Assembly (NCBI RefSeq): GCF_030936135.1
Contig: NC_082595.1
Span: 66,392,716-66,456,715, forward strand
Reading direction: 5' to 3'
Source of the DNA: Gavia stellata
Taxonomy: Eukaryota > Chordata > Aves > Gaviiformes > Gaviidae
Length of the DNA stretch: 64,000 nucleotides
Part shown: positions 22,519-32,400 of the stretch, one piece after another
Layout of the letters: the number at the start of each line of letters is the position of its first letter
Numbering within the stretch: the stretch's first letter is position 1
Made by a program: the position numbers and the translations under genes
Notes under the pieces: model-generated
Databases searched by the model: none
Told to the model about the DNA's origin: nothing
The model's input: only the letters and a program-made list of their open reading frames with translations

Positions 22519-25500
22519 AGATTACTTGTTATCACAGGTTGTGTAGTGTTTAAAGGTTTGACTTGATCTTCACAGAATGCTATTTTTAAAGCAGACTACA
22601 CACAGCAGAGAAATACAGATTTTTTTTTTTTTCTCTATTCTTGCCTTCCTATCGGAGCTCAGAAGAAAGATAAAAGCATTTATTAGTGGTTTTCTGCTAC
22701 AGAAAGCCTGTTATGCTTGCTGATTATGACTTGTACAAATTTTCATTCGCAGGTAGTCGCCCAGTTGTACCTTTGTGCAGTATTCTCAAGTTGTTTATTC
22801 CATTAAAATTTTATTGTGAATCTTTACTAACTGTTATATGCAATTCTTTCACCTCCTGAAGCTGAGTTGCAAAGAACCTGGCAAGGCCATCTTTGTGGCC
22901 AGTAGTTAGCGTTGGAGTCTTTATCCTTGTGTGTGCTTGCTGTTCACTACAGGAATGTGTTATGGAGACTTTCTTACTACCGTTTGAACGGGTGCTCTAG
23001 CATTACCTTATCGCAGCAGTTATGCAATTATGTATTATGTATGTATTACTACAGCAGTTATTTTTGCGGAAGTGCATCCCATGTCCTCTCAGCCATCCTC
23101 AGTGAGATGCAACATGTGTTACTTAGCTGTTGTTAGCTCAAAGGTTTTTTCTTTTTCTCACTTATCTATTGTTTTTCATCCTCCCTTTACTTCCTTTGGA
23201 GATCTACATCTGTATTTACCTTCCATATACCTCCTGCTTTTCCTTTAGTGACAAACTTTTCTGGAATGGAGTAAGGTGAGCCCCCTGGGGTTGTTTTCAA
23301 CTGCTGTTGATGGCAGGGTGTGAAAGAGAGAGGCATAGAGAGCCCCCTATTAAGCTAAACCAAAACCAAACAAATACACACAGCCCCATCTTGTATTTGT
23401 GGCTTGTGAAAATACATGTTATGTATGTTGAAATTGGAGATTCTCTTATAGTACATCACCACATGCAAGTCTTTAAGTCTCTCTTGCTTGGGATGCAGTT
23501 TGTCTCTCGCTGTAGGGAATGAAAAAGTTAAGGTGATGGGGTGTAAAAATGCAGACATTTCTCAGTCTAGCAATTGAACTATGTCACGTTCTTGGAAAAG
23601 AAGGATGAGTTATTCTGAAAAAAGGGTTGTTTTAAATATTTAAAACAACAGCTATGCTTAGTAATGATCTCAAAGCACATCTAAAATGAACACATTATTG
23701 GGCCAAGCCACATGTTTGGCATCACATCAAAACAGTATTGTGCATAATCACAGGAAACACCTCTCCAGCTGATGCTAGCAGGAACACTGTTAGGCAGCTG
23801 GTGTTTAATCCCATGTGCGTGGCTAAGATTGTGAGAGAGAGAGAACCTGGAAAGGGTTAATACTCTGTTGAATGCATGGCTTGCAATTCCATTATTTGTT
23901 TTTTAGGGTTTTTTTGTTTGTTTTGTTTAGTGACTTATATAATTAAGATCCTGAAATTGTCACTCATATGAATGATGGCACACACAGGCACTGTTATGCC
24001 TTCTCATTATGCTGAAGCATTTGTTTGAATTCCAGTACTCGCTGAGATGAATACGACTATCAGGCAGCCACTATTTCTTCCTGAGTACATATTCCTTAAT
24101 TTTGACATCTCCCTTTCAAAGATCGACTTGATCTTGACTGAAGATCAGCAATATTCGACCCAGACAACTTGGAGAATTCCAGTGTGATGTCTGAGTCTTT
24201 TGCAGAAAATTAGATGTCTGAAAGTGTACAATTGTTACTACATCATATAGCACTGCTTATAAAGGTGCAAAATACGAAGATGGAAAATATTAATATTGTA
24301 GTATCTTGCTTTGGCCTGCCATTTATGATTAATGTCCCAGACATTATTAAACCACTATTATCCCTGGCTGTCAACTTTGATGCTAGGTGCTGTATTTCTA
24401 CTGTTTGCATCAAACATGCTTGGATAAGAACTTTAAGTTAATCTAATACAAATGTCCCCATTGTTGTAAAATAGCTTTTTTCATCAAATGCTTTTGTTTA
24501 TTTCTTTAAAATGGTAGTGAGAAATACACACCAATAGAATGTGGGGTTTTTTAAATATTGAAATTTATTTGTAAATAAAATATGAAGTTTACCTTTGTGT
24601 TAATGAAGCTGCTGAGGTTAATTGTAGCAATTCTAAAATGTGTTCATGTCACTAAAATTCAATGCTTTAGGATTTATTTATTTTTAATCTTCTTGCATAG
24701 TAGTGTAAAGAAGTAAAATATTCTGTGTATGGATATATTTAAAATGTCTTAATGTGTCCTCATGGTCTTGCTGCTTTTGTGTTTGATTGAGATAATCCTG
24801 TGCTAATATTTATTTTAATGTTTTTTAAACACCTTTGAAGTACAAAAAAAGGTACTGCATTCGCCCTTTTTTTTTTTAATTGCCTTATGGCTGTGATGTC
24901 ATTTGCCTTTTTAGCTTTCTTTTCATATGAAATTATTCCACTTTGACAAGTGAAAGTAAAAATGCCATTTGTTCCAAATACTGTGTGGCAATGCTGTCAC
25001 TGGAGCAGTTGAGAGTGATTTACCAGTTTTGTTGGGTTCAAACAAAAAAGGTCGGGTTAGATTCCCTCAAATTTTGGACACATTACTTCTATAATGGTGG
25101 CTATAATGTTCATAGGCTATTTTCACTAGGAGCTACGCTGGTATGACTTAGATGTCATATATCCATTGAATATCTCAAAAGCTGCAGTGTTGCTTGGCTC
25201 TGTCTGCTTCTAGGCTTGAATTTGTACATGTCCTCTCTACCCCCTTCACAGTTAAAGATTTTATATTTCCACATTTTGTAGCTTCATCATTATAACTTTT
25301 GTCTCCAAAATATCAGCTGTTGTGACAGCTTTTCTCAAAAAGCATCTTAATGCAAGGTGGGAAAACAAGCAGACCTGACAAGTCAGTGACATTTTGCTGT
25401 CTGTGGCTGGAACACCGCATCTGGGTTTGCTTTTGTGCTGTATTGCAAAGCTGATAGCTAAAATATAAATGTGGTCATTAAATGAAGAAAAATGTTGAGG

Positions 25501-26566
25501 ATAATTGCATTGAAGCAGGGAGTTCTGTACAGTATATGACTCTGGGGGGGAAGTAATTTTATTAACTCTGTTTTAAGTTATTTAAATTCTGGATGGCCAA
25601 TGGTCTTCAGGCATGCTAAGAATGGTGCAGATCATTAGGTCTGTAATGGTATCATTAATTGTTTCAAAAATAATCTAAATCTGTATCTATCTGCTACCAT
25701 CAGAAACTGTAGCTGTGCATTAAGAGTTCATTAAACAATTCAGCTGTGGGCACGTTTCAAAATGAAACAGCTTTGAGAATAGTTTCAGTAAAAGGCTTGG
25801 AATGAGTACAAGTTGAGATGGAGAACAGCTCTGTTTTGCTGCAAAGATACGAGCCTGTTTCACACAGGGAATAAGACCATGCAGAAATGGACTGTAGTCC
25901 AGGAGAGAGCCCAGTGCTGTGTAGGTGTGTGTGTATGCTCCCAGTTGTGAGATGAAAACAACCCGAGGCATACTTTTTTTCAATTTTCCTTTAGCCTTTC
26001 TATTCCGTTTTTCTCATATGATAGTCCAGTGCTATGTGTATTACGATCTTCTTTTTTTCCTGCTGTAATTTTCTTTGCCTGTTTTGCTGGTTAAAAATGG
26101 CTAAGCAGTTGTCAAGAAGAGTGTCCCTGCATCAGGACTGGAGGCTGTTAATGACCTGAAAGGTCCCAGTGTGGGCTGCTTCAGAGAAAATCTTCCTGTA
26201 GGTTGTAATCGCTTACTGCCGTTGGGAGCTAAAGTTCAGTTACATAGATTTCACTACAATACTCTTGTGTTAGTGGTGCTAAAGGAATAATTGCTGCTTT
26301 GTTTCATTGCTGGTAACTTTTCTTTAGGGAAGAGAGAAGAACATGCTGAGTGACCTCTGCATGTTACCATGTCTTGCCTATGCTCTGTACCTTTCACCTC
26401 CCTTCTATTGAATCTTGATTATCAACATTTTGAGAGAATTTTTTTAACTTGTTTAATTGAAGTGCCAGCCAAGTTCTGCTTGCTCAAAAAGGTCTTTCAA
26501 GTTTGTGGTGTGAGTTTGTATTTATAGCATTAACAAAGCCATGTTATTTGTTTTGTTCTCATCTAG

Positions 26567-26620
26567 GTGCTTGAACTGGGATTTAATTTCTCATCCTATG
26601 GATCACTGAATGAGTAACAG
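26567..26620 (+). promoter_or_regulatory. ASCC3: ASCC3 5' UTR in exon 2 with two upstream ORFs
   Basis: The untranslated part of the exon carrying the start codon. uORF1 is ATG-GAT-CAC-TGA at 26,598-26,609. Immediately after it, uORF2 starts at ATG 26,610-26,612, overlaps the ASCC3 start codon in another frame and ends TAA at 26,706-26,708 (32 codons plus stop). An in-frame TAA at 26,615-26,617, two codons before the main ATG, shows translation cannot begin further upstream in the ASCC3 frame. None of the three ATGs has a purine at -3; the main ATG has G at +4. Confidence 0.85.
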
Positions 26621-26710
26621 ATGGCCTTGCCTCGTCTTACAGGTGCTTTACGCTCCTTTTCAAATGTCACTAAACATGAGGATTACAGTGAAGAATCAGC
26701 TGACTTAACG
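26621..26710 (+). CDS. ASCC3: ASCC3 coding exon 1 (exon 2 of the gene), residues 1-30
   Basis: Encodes the ASCC3 N-terminus, beginning MALPRLTGALRSFSNVTK, which matches the vertebrate protein almost exactly, and ending ESADLT. ASCC3 is a Ski2-like 3'-5' helicase with two helicase cassettes. It unwinds DNA for ALKBH3-dependent alkylation repair in the ASC-1 complex, and with ASCC2 and TRIP4 dissociates collided ribosomes marked by ZNF598. Its N-terminal region is known to contact ASCC2. The exon runs 26,567-26,710 with acceptor TCTAG and donor ACG|GTAAAG, phase 0. The start is fixed by the conserved N-terminus and an in-frame stop two codons upstream. The next residues continue in the exon at 29,314. 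Confidence 0.97.
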
Positions 26711-29313
26711 GTAAAGATTTTTTTTCTTTTCCAAAGCATAATTGTGAAGTATTAGTGTGTATACAGTAAGAATTGTTTGCTTTCTTAATTTGCATTGCTA
26801 TTTTATAAGAGTAGGCAAGCAAGACTGGGCAGAGTGTGTATTGTTTCCTGTGCATTCCTCCATAGTGTCCTCGCTCAAAGTCAAATTTGATGTAGCTTTG
26901 TGATTTATGCTAGGCCCTTACAATCATAATGTGCTATATGGATAGGGTTGCTAGGCTATGCTAGTACAGCCCTGTTATTTCATGTTTTAGGAAGTTATTT
27001 AGGTTGGGCTGGATGGTATGTTTTTAGCTCCGAACTTCTGCAAATATTAAGTTCACCTCGGACTCCTGTTGGGGGATGTTTAGAATAAAGTTAGTGATAC
27101 TGAATTTAGGTACTTTTTTTTTCTCCCCCAAGAAATAATGTATTAAAGCAATAGATGGATTGTGTGAACCTGTAATGTGAAATTAATTTGGAACCTTGGG
27201 AGCTGTAAATCTCTTGAATCATAGAATCGTAAGAGAGGGTGTGTGTATGTATCCTACTCCTTCCTATACACAGGAAGGTGTAAAGAACAGGTAATAGGGA
27301 AACTGCTTGCAATAGTTACTACATACTGACTGAATGCAATTGGAAAAAAGTGGTTTTGAGCTCAACATGGCCACGGTCATAAAGGATGACAAAAAATGCT
27401 TCTATAAATACATTCACAACAGAAAGAGAGCCAAGGAGAATCTCCATCCTTTACTGGATGCGGCGGGGAACATCATCATGAAGGATGAGGAAAAGGCTGA
27501 GGTACTTAATGCCTTCTTTGCCTCAGTCTTTAATAGCCACACCAGGTACCCTCAGGGTATTCAGCTCCCTGAGCTGGAAGAAAAGGATGGAGAGCAAAAT
27601 AAACTCCCCGTGATCCAGGAGGAAGCAGTTAACGACCTGCTATGCCACCTGGACACCCACAAGTCTATGGGGCCTGATGGCATCCACCCAAGGGTGCTGA
27701 GGGAGCTGGCGGAGGAGCTTGCCAAGCCACTCTCCATCATTTCTCAGCAGTCCTGGATAACAGGGGAGGTCCTGGACGACTGGAGGCTTGTCAACGTGCC
27801 GCCCATCTACAAGAAGGGTCGGAAGGAGGATCCGGAGAACTACAGGCCTGTCAGCCTGGCCTTAGTAACAGGGAAGATTGTGGAGAGGTTCATCCTGAGG
27901 GCACTCACGGGGCACGTGCAGGACAACCAAGGGATCAGGCCCAGCCAGCACGGGTTCATGAAAGGCAGGTCCTGCTTGACCAACCTGATCTCCTTCTATG
28001 ACCAGGTGACCCGCCTAGTGGGTGAGGGAAAGGCTGTGGATGTTGTCTACCTGGACTTTAGTAAAGCCTTCGACACTGTCCCCCACAGTATTCTCCTGGA
28101 GAAGCTGGTGAATCGTGGCTTAGACAGTGCACTCTTTGCTGGGTAAAAAACTGGCTGGATGGCCAAGCCCAGAGAGTTGTGGTGAATGGAGTGAAATCCA
28201 GTTGGTGGCCGGTCACAAGCGGAGTCCCCCAGGGCTCAGTTTTGGGACCGGTCTTGTTTAATATCTTTATCAATGATCTGGATGAGAGGATTGAGTGCTC
28301 CCTCAGTAAGTTTGCAGACGACACCAAGTTGGGTGGGAGTGTTGATCTGCTGGAGGGTCGGAAGGCTCTGCAGAGGGATGTGGACAGGCTGGATGGATGG
28401 GCCGAGGCCAACTGTATGAGGTTCAACAAGGCCAAGTGCCGGGTCCTGCACTTTGGCCACAACAACCCCATGCAATGCTACAGGCTTGGGGACGAGTGGC
28501 TGGAAAGCTGCCCCGCAGTAAAGGACCTGGGGGTGTTGATTGACAGCCGGCTGAATATGAGCCAGCAGTGTGCCCAGGTGGCCAAGAAGGCCAATGGCAT
28601 CCTGGCCTGTATCAGAAATAGTGTGGCCAGCAGGAGCAGGGAGGTGATCGTGCCCCTGTACTCGGCACTGGTGAGGCCGCACCTCGAATCCTGTGTTCAG
28701 TTTTGGGCCCCTCACTACAAGAAGGACATTGACGTTCTGGAGGTTGTCCAGAGAAGGGCGACAAAGCTGGTGAGGGGTCTGGAACACAAGTCTTATGAGG
28801 AGTGGCTGAGGGAACTGGGGTTGTTTAGCCTGGAGAAGAGGAGGCTGAGGGGAGACCTCATCGCTCTCTACAGTTCCCTGAAAGGAGGTTGCAGAGAGGT
28901 GGGTGTTGGTCTCTTTTCCCAAGTGACGAGTGACAGGACAAGAGGAAATGGCCTCAAGCTGCGACAGGGGAGATTCAGACTCGATATTAGGAAAAATTTC
29001 TTTACTGAGAGAGTGGTAACACGCTGGAACAGGCTGCCCAGGGAGGTGGTAGTCACCCTCCCTGGAGGTGTTCAAGGAACGTGTGGACGTGGCATTGTGG
29101 GACGTGGCTTGATGGGCATGGTGGTGTGTGGTGTGTTTTTTTTGTTTGTGGTTTTTGGGGTTTTTTTTGTAATGGTTGGACTTGATGATCTTACAGGTCT
29201 TTTCCAACCTTAGTGATTCTGTGATTCTGGTTTTATCTGGTGTTTAATTTTAAAGGAACCTTCATATACTAATTTGAAATAAATAAAAAACCCCAAATAT
29301 TTTGCATTTTCAG
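26711..29313 (+). other. ASCC3: ASCC3 intron 2, mostly a CR1 insertion
   Basis: 2,603 bp, of which about 1.9 kb (27,333-29,227) is one sense-strand CR1. Removing it leaves only about 0.7 kb of original intron. The CR1 3' end is 86 bases from the exon 3 acceptor, so the branch point and polypyrimidine tract must lie in that short AT-rich stretch. Confidence 0.9.
27333..29227 (+). mobile_element. CR1 LINE, about 1.9 kb, with most of the reverse transcriptase domain
   Basis: A 5'-truncated CR1 in the same orientation as ASCC3. One frame is open from 27,334 to a stop at 28,144-28,146 and a second from 28,179 to about 29,050. Together they cover most of the RT domain and the C-terminal part of ORF2. 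Landmarks in order: AEKAEVLNAFFASVF, the DGIHPRVLREL region, YLDFSKAFD (motif A, 28,048-28,074), [10 protein letters not shown] (about 28,221-28,250), catalytic FADD (28,311-28,322), [24 protein letters not shown]. Two frameshifts disable it: a one-base shift at about 28,135-28,146 just after motif A, and a two-base loss near 29,049 in the C-terminal part. The 3' UTR ends with the GATTCTGTGATTCTG repeat. It is about 94-95% identical by eye, over a sampled 220 bp, to the copy at 43.84 kb, so both are relatively young. The 323-codon minus-strand frame (28,236-29,207) is its antisense shadow. Confidence 0.95.
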
Positions 29314-29464
29314 ACTAAAAGATCAAAACTACATGAACAGTTGCTGAAGTCTGATCTTACTTGGAAGAAGATAATAAAGTTTGTTGATGACAATTTGGAC
29401 AAAAAAGAACACCAAACTGTAAATGCTGATTTAAAAACTATATTACAAGCTGCAAAACAAATAG
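29314..29464 (+). CDS. ASCC3: ASCC3 coding exon 2 (exon 3), residues 31-80 plus 1 nt
   Basis: 151 nt, acceptor TTTTCAG|ACTAAAAG, donor ATAG|GTATGT. Encodes TKRSKLHEQLLKSDLTWKKI and continues to LKTILQAAKQI; the final G starts the Val codon completed in exon 4. KRSKLHEQ, LTWKKIIKF and AAKQIV match the vertebrate protein. It belongs to the helical N-terminal region that precedes the helicase cassettes and takes part in ASCC2 binding. The exon lies 86 bases downstream of a CR1 3' end. Skipping this exon alone (151 nt) would shift the frame. Confidence 0.97.
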
Positions 29465-32400
29465 GTATGTTTTCATTCTCTAGTAGTCTAATAATAGACT
29501 GTTTTGTTGGATTGTTTTGGTTTTTTTTCAAGCTGCTTTCTCCCTGTGTACTTTGCATACTGCTACAATTTTAGTTCTGCCTTGACACCAGGCCTGCCCT
29601 GAAATAACTTTGAAACTCCAGTTAATCTGATATATATGTGCACAATTTGGTTTTCTGTTTTATTTTAAAATATGATTTTATTGTTATGTGGATATTCTTG
29701 CTTTTTGATAGTATTGTTCTGTAGGGTGTTGTATGGTTTGTGATCGACCTTTAGTGAGCAAAAGCAACAGCTTCTTTTGGAATGGCAGTACCCTGAGAAA
29801 AGAACAATCTTATCTGCTTTAATTCCATGTGATTATATCATGAAAAATTATATTGCTACATAAGCAGATAAAAATGTAGAAAAATGTTTTCTGCTTGAAG
29901 TGTTTGGTGTTGGGGAGAGAAATAAATAATATATTTCACTCATCTGGAATTAAGCTTTTAAAACCGAATATAGATTATGGCAAAGAACGTGTGGAAACTT
30001 AGTTTTTGATCTACAGACTTAAACTAATTCAGCTTGTGCTGTTAGAATTTAACTTCATCAGCTTATAAACTGAACACATGGCTCAAGCTCTAGCTGTCAC
30101 ATTTAAGACTTCTTCATTTCAATGTAATAGGTATATTTTCTCCTTTTCTGGTTATGTTTCAAGTATCTTGAACAGATCCCTAAAGTAAAAGATAGAAAGA
30201 ATTAATATGGATAAATATATTTGCCTTTTTTTTTTTTTTTTGGCATTATAGACCAGATTGTGTTTCATCATAATCCGAATGTTAACCTGCCTCACTCGTG
30301 TTTCTATTTCTCACCAGTTCTTTCGGAAATAACGAGCAAATTAAGGAAGAAACAAACATCTAAACACAGACTTTCAAAAAAGCCAAACAAGTTATTCGTG
30401 TTCAGCATGTAGTAATCAGTCGTGCTGTACAGTTGCACAGATGATGTCTGTTAAAGCTATTAATGGTTGTAATGGCTATTGCTTTAGTGAGTCATAAGAA
30501 GAAAAATTTCAAGTATTTCTCAAACCACTGACAAAAATTATTTGAACTCATCTGACAATACATATCTTCTAGACTTTGCTTTGTGGTTCATTCCTTCCAT
30601 GTTTGTGACCCAGCTGTGTTAGTTTTACAAATTTGGTCCTATTTTTTTAATCATATACAAGTAGTAGAGCTTGTGCTTTTAGTAGACTTTAACCTCTCCA
30701 GGCCAGAAGTTAAGGGTGTGGCTGCCTGTCTTTCTGAGACAGAGGCACCGCTAGGAAGGGCCACTTCTCTGCCCCAACTCAAGTACCTCTGTTTCAGTGC
30801 AGAGGTTTCAGCTGGCACTTCTGATATGCAAGGTTTGGGGGAAAGTCATGCAAGATGTGGAGAGAGTTTGCATCAACTGTCAATGCCTAAAGTTAATATG
30901 GAGAAGGTGCAGTCTGTATTGATAATTGGTCGAAGAAATAAATGTTACCTTTTTTAACTTTTTTTTGTTTGTTTGAGATCGCCCACAGAATTCATACTCT
31001 TTCACTAGTTCTTAAAAGATGTTTATTGCTGTGCTGCAATAGTAAAGGCAGGTTTTGAACACAGCTGTGATAGGAAGGGAAAAGTCCTGTTTGGTACACA
31101 TGGTCTAGAAATGTCTGTATGAACAACACATTTCAGAATATGGAAAGGCTAATGAGGTTTCTCTCAGCACTCCATTTTAATAGTATACTATTGATGAAAT
31201 TTTTACAAGTTATACTCTTCATTTTTTTGACTTCTCTTCTGTGACTTGATCAGTTCAGATTTTTTTTTTTAGGATAACATTGGGATGTTAGGAAGATGTC
31301 AACACAATTGGACCTGGAACAAGCACTGACATGGTGTTATGGGGATGCTTGACCCATCTGTCCCACATGCCCCCTTACTAGCAAGTAAAGGCAGCCAACT
31401 CCTCCTCAGCCCCCAGTCCTCCTGACCATGATGGCAGGTTTGAAATACGAGGTATAGTCAGAACAACAGGTTGGTTTATTGTCCTGCTCCAGCTTGTGGT
31501 GGTCAAGTGCAGGGCTGCCTGACGAATACTGCTGGACTGTCCAAATGACACCATTTGCATAGTTTATATTCCCCTTTTCTCATTTCTTGGCACTCCTCCT
31601 TGCTGCCCTTTTTGCCTCTTAAATAAAAAATCTGCCTGTAATTACGTTTTCCCAGCTGGTTCCCAGTTTTGTTACATACGTACCCATCTTGACATCATCT
31701 TCACAGGTTGAAAGGGAAAACTTCTTTGATGATGTAAAAATATAGGACAGTTTCCAATGATAAAAAATAATTTTATTATAAGTTGTTACAGAAATGCATA
31801 AAAGCATTCAAGTCTATTGTTGGAATATAATTAATTACTAATATGCTAAATATTTCATTTTTGTAAATCTGAACTTAAAAGTTCATTTCCCTTCAGGTGA
31901 TTCAGACAGCTGTCCTGTAGTGGCTTTTGTTTCTTAGCCAGTAGAATACATGGTTACTTCCCATATTTGTCCTCATTTTAGATATTTATAGTAGTTTTTT
32001 GTAAGTAACGTAACCAAAAACTCAGTATGTGTTTTTGGGGAAAAGCTGCTCACCTGGAAATCATTGCAGTATATACTTTGTACATAAGCATGAGACTCAC
32101 CTGGGAGAGGAAGACTGAGGTTTAAATAAGGACCTGGTTCAAGTACCAATCAGGTACAGCAAACTATGTGAATCAGAGCTGTAGAGAGATTTGGCAGTGT
32201 TATTTTCCTTTAATCTGAATATTTATGTCCATAACAAGCAACTTGGAATAAGTGGAGAAGATCTACATAGTTGTTCTAAATATCTACTGGGGTGTAGTTT
32301 AATCATAAGAGGTACTGGAGTAAAGTGCTGGTTAAGTTAGGATTGACAAATATATAATGACCATAAAGTACACAGTATGACCATATGTAGTATAGCAAGT

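Larger units (their letters stand above)
8892..26566 (+). other. ASCC3: ASCC3 intron 1
   Basis: About 17.7 kb between candidate exon 1 and the exon carrying the start codon. It contains the 3' half of the CpG island, three LTR copies of one family (12.5, 14.2 and 20.9 kb), a minus-strand CR1 tail (16.3 kb), an internally deleted CR1 (22 kb) and small tandem repeats, listed separately. The remaining stretches (about 9.5-12.5, 13.1-14.2, 14.4-15.9, 16.8-19.2, 19.9-20.9 and 22.5-26.5 kb) are AT-rich and show no protein-like frame. The acceptor is CATCTAG at 26,560-26,566. Confidence 0.75.

Noticed and set aside
27217..27245. ATCATAGAATCGTAAGAG resembling an inverted CR1 3' end
   Set aside because: Only about 20 bases of similarity; too short to call a separate element.
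28236..29207. 323-codon minus-strand frame
   Set aside because: Antisense of CR1 ORF2; the sense strand has RT motifs and the same shadow appears in the 43.84-kb copy.
30583..30957. 124-codon plus-strand frame in intron 3
   Set aside because: No motif, no splice-site context and no recognisable similarity; consistent with chance.
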